From: JBJHBY01 sp050485745
GTDB taxonomy: Bacteria; Pseudomonadota; Gammaproteobacteria; Pseudomonadales; CAMLJR01
DNA: 12,164 nucleotides
Direction: 5' to 3'
NCBI GenBank assembly: GCA_050485745.1
Contig: JBJHBY010000096.1
Location: 1-12,164 of the forward strand
Positions 6,391 through 12,164 of the stretch are shown in pieces. Below the pieces are notes generated by a model. That model had not been told where the DNA came from and did no database searches. It saw nothing but the letters and a program-made list of their open reading frames with translations. The position numbers were made by a program, and so were the translations under genes. How positions within the stretch are numbered: the first letter of the stretch is position 1; every line of letters starts with the position of its first letter.

Positions 6391-7305
6391 ATGAGTAAAT
6401 CCGCAAGCACCGCTGTCGCGACCGCCCGCGCCAGCTGGCGCGACTACTACGAGCTGTGCAAGCCCAACGTGGTGCTGCTGATGTTGCTCACCGCCGCCAT
6501 CGGAATGTTCATGGCGACCCCGGGCATGGTGCCCTGGGAGGTGCTGGTGTTCGGCAACCTCGGCATTGGCCTGTGCGCCGCTTCGGCAGCTGCGGTGAAT
6601 CATCTGGTGGATCGCCGTGTCGACCTGATCATGGCGCGTACCCACAATCGCCCCGTCGCCCAGGGGCGCGTCGATGCCCTGCATGCCAGCCTGTTCGCAC
6701 TGGCCCTGGGTGTGGCCGGTATGGCGCTGTTGATCACCCGGATCAACCTCCTCACCGCCTGGCTGACCCTTGCCTCCCTGATTGGCTATGCCGTGGTGTA
6801 TACCCTGTTCCTGAAGCGGGCCACCCCGCAGAACATCGTGATCGGCGGTCTTGCCGGCGCAGCTCCGCCCCTGCTGGGCTGGACCGCGGTCACCAACGAA
6901 GTGCATGGTCATGCCCTGCTGCTGGTGCTGATCATCTTCGCCTGGACCCCGCCGCACTTCTGGGCGCTGGCCATCCACCGCCGCGATGACTATGCCAAGG
7001 CGGATATCCCGATGCTGCCGGTGACCCACGGCATCCGCTACACCAAACTGCATATCCTGCTGTATACGCTGATCCTGTTCGCGGTAAGCCTGCTGCCCTT
7101 TGCCACCGGGCTGAGCGGCATGCTCTACCTGATTGGCGCCGTGGTGCTGGGTCTGGGCTTTCTTTACTGGGCTGTGGTGATGATGCTGGACCGCAACCCG
7201 AATGCGCCGATGGAGGCGTTCAAGTACTCGATCATTTATCTGATGGCCCTGTTCGTGATCATGTTGATGGACCATCACCTGCCCGCACTGCTCACCTGGA
7301 TGTAG
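6391..7305 (+). CDS. ctaB: Protohaem IX farnesyltransferase (haem O synthase)
   Basis: UbiA-family prenyltransferase that attaches a farnesyl group to haem B to give haem O, the substrate of CtaA. The 304-residue product has about nine hydrophobic segments. The first Asp-rich motif is NHLVDRRVD at 70-78, followed by MARTHNRP (81-88). The second is DDYAKADIPMLPV at 199-211, preceded by WTPPHFWALA. All are standard for CyoE/CtaB. The ATG at 6391 is chosen because AGAGG lies 5 nt upstream and the protein then begins at the family's usual place; the frame stays open upstream across the ctaA 3' end, but that part is a shadow. Also called cyoE. Confidence 0.95.
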   Translation: MSKSASTAVATARASWRDYYELCKPNVVLLMLLTAAIGMFMATPGMVPWEVLVFGNLGIGLCAASAAAVNHLVDRRVDLIMARTHNRPVAQGRVDALHASLFALALGVAGMALLITRINLLTAWLTLASLIGYAVVYTLFLKRATPQNIVIGGLAGAAPPLLGWTAVTNEVHGHALLLVLIIFAWTPPHFWALAIHRRDDYAKADIPMLPVTHGIRYTKLHILLYTLILFAVSLLPFATGLSGMLYLIGAVVLGLGFLYWAVVMMLDRNPNAPMEAFKYSIIYLMALFVIMLMDHHLPALLTWM

Positions 7306-7311
7306 GTCGTC

Positions 7312-7983
7312 ATGGTGTACGAGAACCGCAACAAGCCCACCACGGCCCAGCGCCGCGGCATCACCTTCACCGTCGCTGGCCTGATCCTGATGGTGGTCGT
7401 TCTCATCATCGGTATGGTGATCGCCATGGTGCAGCGCGCTGCTCTTGGCATGAGCAACGAGGAACTCGCGGAGCGCGGGTTGTTCCTGTTCGAGCAGCCA
7501 CGCAACATCGGTGAGTTTGAACTGGTCAACCACGATGGCGAGGCCTTTACCCATGAAGACTTGCAGGGTCACTGGTCCCTGCTGTTCTTCGGCTTCACCT
7601 ACTGCCCCGACATCTGCCCCACCACCATGGCTGACCTCGGGCGGCTGTATCGCCAGCTTGAACCGGAGCTGGCCGCCAGTACCCGCGTCTACCTGGTCAG
7701 TGTCGACCCCGCGCGGGACACGCCGGAGCAGATGCGCGAGTACACCACCTTCTTTGATCCGAGCTTCACCGGCGTGACCGGTGAGTTCATGGAACTGCAC
7801 CGCGTGGCCACATCCCTGAGCATTCCCTTCATGCGCGTACCCGGGGGTGGCGACAACTACCTGGTGGAGCACTCCGGCAACATCGTAGTGATGAACGAAC
7901 GCGGCCACCATATCGGCTTCTTCCGTGCGCCCCACGACCTCGAGCAGCTTCTCGTGACCTACCGCGCGCTGCGCCAGCGCTGA
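7312..7983 (+). CDS. SCO1/SenC family copper chaperone
   Basis: Periplasmic, membrane-tethered thioredoxin-fold protein that supplies copper or reducing power for the CuA site of subunit II. The 223-residue protein has one N-terminal helix (about 18-40). The copper-binding residues are all present: C98 and C102 in FTYCPDICPTTM, and H187 in YLVEHSGN. VDPARDTPEQ (131-140) is the usual SCO segment, and HDLEQLLVTYRAL closes the fold. The start lies 6 nt after the ctaB stop, with only a weak AGG nearby, so translation is probably coupled to ctaB. This is the last gene of the cox cluster. Confidence 0.94.
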   Translation: MVYENRNKPTTAQRRGITFTVAGLILMVVVLIIGMVIAMVQRAALGMSNEELAERGLFLFEQPRNIGEFELVNHDGEAFTHEDLQGHWSLLFFGFTYCPDICPTTMADLGRLYRQLEPELAASTRVYLVSVDPARDTPEQMREYTTFFDPSFTGVTGEFMELHRVATSLSIPFMRVPGGGDNYLVEHSGNIVVMNERGHHIGFFRAPHDLEQLLVTYRALRQR

Positions 7984-8019
7984 TCCAACGGCCGTTGCTT
8001 TATCTGCATCCGGCCACAA

Positions 8020-8038
8020 CATGCCGGCATGCTACACT
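8020..8038 (+). promoter_or_regulatory. Probable polA promoter: extended -10 next to a 12-nt palindrome
   Basis: TGCTACACT at 8030-8038 is an extended -10 (TGn plus TACACT). It overlaps the end of a perfect palindrome, CATGCCGGCATG (8020-8031). No convincing -35 lies at the right distance. A start site near 8045 gives a leader of about 26 nt before the polA ATG at 8071. This also argues against the in-frame ATG at 8029, which would precede the -10. A second palindrome, CAACGGCCGTTG (7986-7997), follows the SCO stop. Confidence 0.45.
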
Positions 8039-8070
8039 GCCGCGCTCCATCCACGGGTTCGGTTCACGTC

Positions 8071-10797
8071 ATGAGCAATGCAGACAAGGCGCCGCTGGTG
8101 CTGGTCGATGGTTCCTCCTACCTCTACCGCGCCTTCCACGCCCTGCCTCCCCTGACCAACTCCGAAGGTCAGCCCACCGGGGCGGTGAAGGGGGTGATCA
8201 GCATGCTGCGACGCCTGCAGAAGGACTACCCCGGCAGCACCGTGGCGGTGGTGTTCGACGCACCCGGCCGCACCTTCCGCGACGACCTCTACGAGCAGTA
8301 CAAGGCGCATCGCCCGCCGATGCCCGAGGAACTCGCCGCCCAGATTGAGCCCATCCACCGCATCATCGATGCCATGGGCCTGCCCCGCCTGGTGGTGGAG
8401 GGGGTCGAGGCCGACGACGTCATCGGCACCCTGGCCCGCCAGGCCACCGAGGGCGGGCTGGACGTGGTGGTTTCCACCGGTGACAAGGACATGGCCCAAC
8501 TGGTCAGTGCCCACGTCACCCTGGTCAACACGATGACCGACACCCGCCTCGACGAGCAGGGCGTGGAAGACAGGTTCGGCATTCCCCCCGCGCTGGTCAT
8601 CGACCTGCTCGCCCTGATGGGCGACAAGGTCGACAACATCCCCGGCGTGCCAGGGGTGGGCGAGAAAACCGCCCGCGCCCTGCTTCAGGGCCTTGGCGGT
8701 ATCGATGCCATCTACGCCGACCTCGACGCGGTCGCCGGGCTCGAGGTGCGCGGCGCCAAATCCCTCGCCGGTAAACTCGGCGAGCACCGGGAGCAGGCCT
8801 TGTTGTCCCGCGAACTCGCCACGATCAAAACCGACGTCGAGCTGGGGTTCGGCCCGGAGAACCTCACCGAGGGCGAGCCCGATACCGCACAGCTGATCGA
8901 ACTGTTCCGGTGCATGGAGTTCAAGGGCTGGCTGGCGGAGCTGCTGGATGACGCCCCGGCAGAACAGGCTGCGGCACCGGACGCGCCCGAGGTGAGCTAC
9001 GACACCGTGCTCTCCGAGGCCGAACTCGACGCCTGGCTGGAGCGCCTGCGCCAGGCGCCCGTGTTCGCCTTCGATACCGAAACCACCAGCCTCGATTACA
9101 TGCAGGCCGAGATCGTCGGCGTGTCCTTTGCCGTGGAGCCGGGGCGTGCCGCCTATGTGCCCCTGGCCCACGATTACCCTGGTGCGCCTGACCAGCTCGA
9201 TCGCGATGCGGTACTGGCGCGGCTCAAACCCCTGCTGGAAGACGCCGGGCGCCCCAAGCTGGGCCAGAATCTCAAGTACGACCAGAGCGTGCTGGCGCGC
9301 CACGATATCGCCCTGGCCGGCATCGCCTACGACACCATGCTGGAATCCTACGTGCTGGACAGCACCGCCACCCGCCACGACATGGACAGCCTGGCCCTGA
9401 AATACCTGGGCGTGAACACCATCCACTTCGAGGACATCGCCGGCAAGGGCAGTCGTCAGCTCACCTTCAACCAGATTGCCCTGGAGCAGGCCGCGCCCTA
9501 TGCCGCGGAAGACGCCGACATCACTCTGCGTCTGCATCAGACCCTGTGGCCACGCCTCGAGGCGGAGCCGGACCTGCGCCGCGTGTTCGAGACGATCGAA
9601 ATACCGCTGGTGCCGGTACTGTCGCGGATGGAGCGTACCGGTGCCCTGATCAGCCGTGAGCAGCTCGCCACCCAGAGCCGCGAACTTGGCGAGCGCATGC
9701 TGGTGCTGGAACAGCAGGCCTATGAACTGGCCGGGCAGCCGTTCAACCTCGGCTCCCCCAAGCAATTGGGCGAAATCCTGTTCGAGAAGCTGGGCCTGCC
9801 GGTGCTGCGCAAGACCCCCAAGGGTGCCGCCTCCACTGCGGAAGAAGTGCTGGCGGAGCTGGCGGTGGAGTACCCGTTGCCGAAGGTGCTGATGGAATAC
9901 CGTGGCCTGTCCAAACTGAAATCCACCTACACCGACCGCCTGCCGGAGATGATCAACCCCCGCACCGGGCGCGTGCATACCTCCTACCACCAGGCGGTGG
10001 CGGCCACCGGGCGTTTGTCGTCCTCCGACCCGAACCTGCAGAACATCCCCATCCGCACCGCCGAGGGCCGGCGTGTGCGCCAGGCCTTCATCGCCCCGGA
10101 GGGCTGCCGGCTGGTGGCCGCGGACTACTCCCAGATCGAGCTGCGCATCATGGCGCACCTCTCCGCCGACGACGGCCTGTGCACGGCCTTTGCCCGCGGC
10201 CAGGACATCCACCGCGCCACCGCGGCGGAAGTATTCGGCGTTGACCTCGATGCGGTGACAGCGGATCAGCGTCGCAGCGCCAAGGCGATCAACTTCGGCC
10301 TGATCTACGGTATGTCCGCCTTCGGCCTCGGGCGCCAGCTTCACCTGGGACGCAACGAGGCCCAGGCGTATATCGATCGCTATTTTGCCCGCTACCCCGG
10401 GGTAAAGGATTATATGGAGCGCACCCGGGAGCAGGCGGCGCGCGCCGGCTACGTCGAGACCCTGTTCGGGCGCCGCCTGTACCTGCCCGAAATCAACTCG
10501 CGCAACGTGCAGCGCCGCCAGGGTGCCGAGCGCACCGCCATCAATGCGCCCATGCAGGGTACCGCTGCGGACATCATCAAGCAGGCAATGATCGACGTCG
10601 ACGCCTGGCTGCGTGCCGAGCTGCCCGAGGTGCGCATGATCATGCAGGTGCATGACGAACTGGTGTTCGAGGTGCCCGAGGCGCTGGTGGCGGTGTTCAG
10701 CGAGGCGGTTGCCGAGCGCATGGCCGGCGCCGCCGAACTGGCCGTGCCTCTGGTCGTCGACACCGGCGCCGGCCGCAACTGGGACGAAGCCCACTGA
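8071..10797 (+). CDS. polA: DNA polymerase I
   Basis: Repair and Okazaki-fragment polymerase with 5'-3' nuclease, proofreading exonuclease and polymerase domains; 908 residues, near the E. coli length. The 5' nuclease domain fills about 1-290 (LVDGSSYLYRAFHALPPL, VEADDVIGTLA, GDKVDNIPGVPGVGEKTA). The 3'-5' exonuclease residues are intact: D335 and E337 (FDTETTSL), D404 (NLKYDQS), Y477 and D481 (YAAEDAD). In the polymerase domain, motif A is DYSQIELR with D685, motif B RRSAKAINFGLIYGMS, and motif C VHDELVFEV with D862 and E863. ATG at 8071 is preferred over 8029 because the probable -10 lies between them and because the protein then starts just before the conserved LVLVDGSS. Confidence 0.97.
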   Translation: MSNADKAPLVLVDGSSYLYRAFHALPPLTNSEGQPTGAVKGVISMLRRLQKDYPGSTVAVVFDAPGRTFRDDLYEQYKAHRPPMPEELAAQIEPIHRIIDAMGLPRLVVEGVEADDVIGTLARQATEGGLDVVVSTGDKDMAQLVSAHVTLVNTMTDTRLDEQGVEDRFGIPPALVIDLLALMGDKVDNIPGVPGVGEKTARALLQGLGGIDAIYADLDAVAGLEVRGAKSLAGKLGEHREQALLSRELATIKTDVELGFGPENLTEGEPDTAQLIELFRCMEFKGWLAELLDDAPAEQAAAPDAPEVSYDTVLSEAELDAWLERLRQAPVFAFDTETTSLDYMQAEIVGVSFAVEPGRAAYVPLAHDYPGAPDQLDRDAVLARLKPLLEDAGRPKLGQNLKYDQSVLARHDIALAGIAYDTMLESYVLDSTATRHDMDSLALKYLGVNTIHFEDIAGKGSRQLTFNQIALEQAAPYAAEDADITLRLHQTLWPRLEAEPDLRRVFETIEIPLVPVLSRMERTGALISREQLATQSRELGERMLVLEQQAYELAGQPFNLGSPKQLGEILFEKLGLPVLRKTPKGAASTAEEVLAELAVEYPLPKVLMEYRGLSKLKSTYTDRLPEMINPRTGRVHTSYHQAVAATGRLSSSDPNLQNIPIRTAEGRRVRQAFIAPEGCRLVAADYSQIELRIMAHLSADDGLCTAFARGQDIHRATAAEVFGVDLDAVTADQRRSAKAINFGLIYGMSAFGLGRQLHLGRNEAQAYIDRYFARYPGVKDYMERTREQAARAGYVETLFGRRLYLPEINSRNVQRRQGAERTAINAPMQGTAADIIKQAMIDVDAWLRAELPEVRMIMQVHDELVFEVPEALVAVFSEAVAERMAGAAELAVPLVVDTGAGRNWDEAH

Positions 10798-10803
10798 CCC
10801 GGC

Positions 10804-10825
10804 GCGTCTTGCGTCTTGCGTCTCG
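10804..10825 (+). repeat. Short heptamer repeat, opposite orientation (GCGTCTT)
   Basis: Two perfect GCGTCTT units and a third reading GCGTCTC, 7 nt after the polA stop in the 105-nt polA-thrB gap. Its reverse complement begins GAGACGC AAGACGC, exactly as the longer array at 3467-3513 begins, so the two are the same dispersed element inverted. The rest of the gap shows CCCGCGGG (10853-10860) and no clear promoter or terminator. Confidence 0.75.
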
Positions 10826-10902
10826 CGGCCGTCTTCCGTGTCCCGTTTCCCACCCGCGGGCCCTGCCGGTGAGCGTTCCGCGAAACCCTTTTGGGGGAAT
10901 GA

Positions 10903-11937
10903 ATGGCGGTCTACACGGTCATCGACAAACACCTGCTGGAAGGCTTCCTCGCTCGCTTCGAGCTCGGCGCGCTGCGCCACTTCGAGGGCATTGCCGCGGG
11001 TGTCGAGAACACCAATTACTTCGTCACAACCTCAGGGTCAGGGGCGCCTGCGGACGGCAGCGAGTGTCGGGAGTTGGTGCTCACCCTGTTCGAGCGCCTG
11101 GCGCAGACGGAGCTGGCCTTCCACATCGAACTGCTCGACCTGCTGGCCTGTGCCGGCCTGCCGGTGCCCCGGCCCCTGCGCGATCGTGACGGCCGTGCCC
11201 TGCAGGTACTGGCTGGCAAGCCGGCCCTGCTGATGCCGCGTCTGCCGGGTCACCACCCCCAGGTCCCCGGTATTGCCCACTGCAGCGCCATCGGGCGCGC
11301 GCTGGGGCAGATGCATCGCCACACCCTGGCCTGGGGCCGGCACCACCAGGGTTATCGCAACCTGGATTGGCTGGCGCAGACGGGTGAGCGAATGCTTGCA
11401 TACCTGGCGCCTTCCGAAGCTTCGGTGCTGCGCGACGAACTGGTGCGCCTGGGTGAGCTGCGGCGCCGCCCTGATCTGCCCCAGTCCATCATCCACGGTG
11501 ACCTGTTTCGCGACAATGCCCTGTTTGAGAGCGTGGTGCTGGCCGGTAGCGATGCCCTGCCCGGAGGCGAGCGCCTGAGTGGCATCATCGATTTCTTCAG
11601 CGCCGGTACCGGCTACCTGCTGCTGGATCTGGCGATTGTGGCCAACGATTGGTGCGTCATGCCGGATGGCAGCCTCGATGCGCGGCGCCACCTCGCCTTG
11701 CTGCAGTCCTACTCGGAGCAGCGCACCCCTGCTGCCGCCGAGTGTGCCGCCTGGGGAGACTTCCTGCGCGTCGCCGCCCTGCGCTTCTGGGTGTCGCGAC
11801 TGGAGGATGCCCACCAGCCCCCGCAGCTTGCCACCGGCGCCCTGCCCCACGTGAAAGACCCCGAGGCCTACCGGGCCTTGCTCCTGCACCGCCGCGACCA
11901 CCCCACCCCCTGGCCCGTGCCTCCTCGTTCTCGGTAG
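10903..11937 (+). CDS. thrB: Homoserine kinase, APH-fold (ThrB2/HSK) type
   Basis: Phosphorylates L-homoserine with ATP on the way to threonine. This is the aminoglycoside-phosphotransferase-like form used by Pseudomonas and relatives, not the GHMP-kinase ThrB of E. coli. The 344-residue product starts MAVYTVIDKHLLEGFL and has GIAAGVENTNYFV (29-41) as the nucleotide-loop region. The catalytic loop is IIHGDLFRDNALF (196-208), with D200 and N205. GIIDFFSAGTGYLLLDLA (228-245) carries the metal Asp D230. It is about 25 residues longer than the usual 315-320, the extra being a Gly/Ala-rich insert near 43-54 and another near 209-226. GGGGGA lies 4 nt before the ATG. Its stop codon lies within the first bases of the downstream repeat element. 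Confidence 0.93.
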   Translation: MAVYTVIDKHLLEGFLARFELGALRHFEGIAAGVENTNYFVTTSGSGAPADGSECRELVLTLFERLAQTELAFHIELLDLLACAGLPVPRPLRDRDGRALQVLAGKPALLMPRLPGHHPQVPGIAHCSAIGRALGQMHRHTLAWGRHHQGYRNLDWLAQTGERMLAYLAPSEASVLRDELVRLGELRRRPDLPQSIIHGDLFRDNALFESVVLAGSDALPGGERLSGIIDFFSAGTGYLLLDLAIVANDWCVMPDGSLDARRHLALLQSYSEQRTPAAAECAAWGDFLRVAALRFWVSRLEDAHQPPQLATGALPHVKDPEAYRALLLHRRDHPTPWPVPPRSR

Positions 11938-11968
11938 GCTGGGTTAGCGCGAAGCGCGTAACCCAGCG
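11934..11968 (+). repeat. REP-like palindromic element, copy 1
   Basis: Begins GTAGG, overlapping the thrB stop TAG, then forms a hairpin: GCTGGGTTA (11938-11946) pairs with TAACCCAGC (11959-11967). Inside, GCGC and GCGC pair around a GAA loop, leaving one unpaired G at 11958. No T-run follows; an 8-C run (11970-11977) does. The shape, with a bulged base in an otherwise paired stem, is that of REP elements mobilised by RAYT transposases. Similar GGGTTAGC...GCGTAACCC repeats are common in gammaproteobacteria (recalled, not searched). Confidence 0.75.
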
Positions 11969-11980
11969 TCCCCCCCCACG

Positions 11981-12046
11981 CCCGACGTTTCCCGGGAGCG
12001 CCCCACGAAGCCCCCCGCCAGACGCTCCCGGGAATGTCCTGCTTCA
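11981..12046 (+). repeat. Inner tandem unit 1 with 12-bp stem
   Basis: Starts CCCGACGTTTCC. A perfect 12-bp inverted repeat pairs TTCCCGGGAGCG (11989-12000) with 12023-12034 across a 22-nt loop that contains CCCCACGAAGC. GAAGC in the loop (12007-12011) can also pair with GCTTC (12041-12045) outside the stem. It is followed directly by a diverged second copy. Confidence 0.7.
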
Positions 12047-12107
12047 CCCGACGTTTCCGGAACGTGCCCCACGAAGCTCCCCGGGTCGCTCCGGAACCTG
12101 CTTCGTG
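12047..12107 (+). repeat. Inner tandem unit 2 with matched stem and interleaved pairing
   Basis: Repeats the start CCCGACGTTTCC and the loop motif CCCCACGAAGC of unit 1. TTCCGGAACG (12055-12064) pairs with CGCTCCGGAA (12087-12096), 9 of 10 positions, again across a 22-nt loop. CACGAAGC (12070-12077) in that loop is a perfect 8-bp match for GCTTCGTG (12100-12107). Relative to unit 1 both stem arms are 2 nt shorter in register. The trailing 12108-12130 shows only a GATGA-like stutter (GAGATGAGATGACGG). Confidence 0.7.
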
Positions 12108-12130
12108 CGAGATGAGATGACGGTGAGAAC

Positions 12131-12164
12131 GCTGGGTTACGCCGCTTTGCGGCTAACCCAGCCT
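12131..12164 (-). repeat. REP-like palindromic element, copy 2 (inverted, cut by window end)
   Basis: GCTGGGTTA (12131-12139) pairs with TAACCCAGC (12154-12162). Within, GCCGC and GCGGC pair around TTT, and one C (12140) is unpaired. Read on the minus strand, the bulge and the trailing CCT match copy 1 and its GTAGG edge, so the two copies face opposite ways. The last bases of the element probably lie beyond the window. Confidence 0.75.

Noticed and set aside
6283..8022. 579-codon open frame on the minus strand spanning ctaB and the SCO gene
   Set aside because: Runs antisense to two clear genes and their junction and has a His/Gln-rich composition with no motif; a GC-skew artefact.
8029..8070. 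Longer polA start at 8029
   Set aside because: The probable -10 (8033-8038) lies downstream of it, and the extra 14 residues precede the conserved N-terminus.
10798..10902. Spot 42-like small RNA gene downstream of polA
   Set aside because: The 105-nt gap is largely the heptamer repeat and the thrB leader; no promoter plus terminator pair is visible.
8032..10980. 982-codon open frame on the minus strand opposite polA
   Set aside because: Its product is rich in His, Gln, Gly, Arg and Val without family motifs, as expected when a GC-rich gene is read antisense. The + strand protein has every polymerase I motif, and no ribosome site marks the antisense start.
11938..11967. Factor-independent terminator after thrB
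   Set aside because: A strong stem but followed by GTCCCCCCCC rather than a T-run, and the same hairpin recurs inverted 160 nt away; a repeat element fits better.
11981..12107. Integron attC sites
   Set aside because: The units fold, but the RYYYAAC/GTTRRRY core sites and the usual attC bulge pattern are not seen, and no integrase or cassettes are present.

Overview
The window is a GC-rich, densely coding piece of a gammaproteobacterial chromosome. The cox gene order, the haem-c-tailed subunit II, the APH-fold (not GHMP) homoserine kinase and the polA-thrB adjacency recall Pseudomonadales in the broad sense, including Cellvibrionales-type marine bacteria. That placement is inferred from gene content and order alone; no species is claimed.

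Positions 1-7983 hold an aa3/caa3-type cytochrome c oxidase locus. In order on the + strand: the 3' end of coxB (subunit II with a C-terminal cytochrome c domain), coxA (subunit I), ctaG/cox11 (CuB insertion) and coxC (subunit III). A small two-TM DUF2909-like gene then lies on the - strand. It is followed by a second + strand run: a SURF1-like assembly factor, a membrane-anchored thioredoxin-fold-like protein with a CxxxC motif, ctaA (haem A synthase), ctaB/cyoE (haem O synthase) and a SCO1/SenC copper chaperone. The logic is structural subunits, then copper delivery (CtaG, SCO and perhaps the CxxxC protein), then haem A supply (CtaB makes haem O, CtaA makes haem A) and haem-site assembly (SURF1).

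Positions 8071-11937 hold polA (DNA polymerase I, all three activities apparently intact) and thrB (homoserine kinase), unrelated to respiration.

Intergenic DNA carries the least ordinary material. There is a heptamer tandem repeat (GACGCAA) after coxC, with a shorter copy in opposite orientation after polA. After thrB a compact block runs to the window end: two REP-like hairpins in inverted orientation with covarying cores, enclosing two diverged tandem units. Each inner unit can form a 10-12 bp stem with a 22-nt loop, plus an interleaved second pairing (pseudoknot topology). The coding part is orthodox and I found no new multi-gene system. The repeat block and the CxxxC protein are the best candidates for follow-up.
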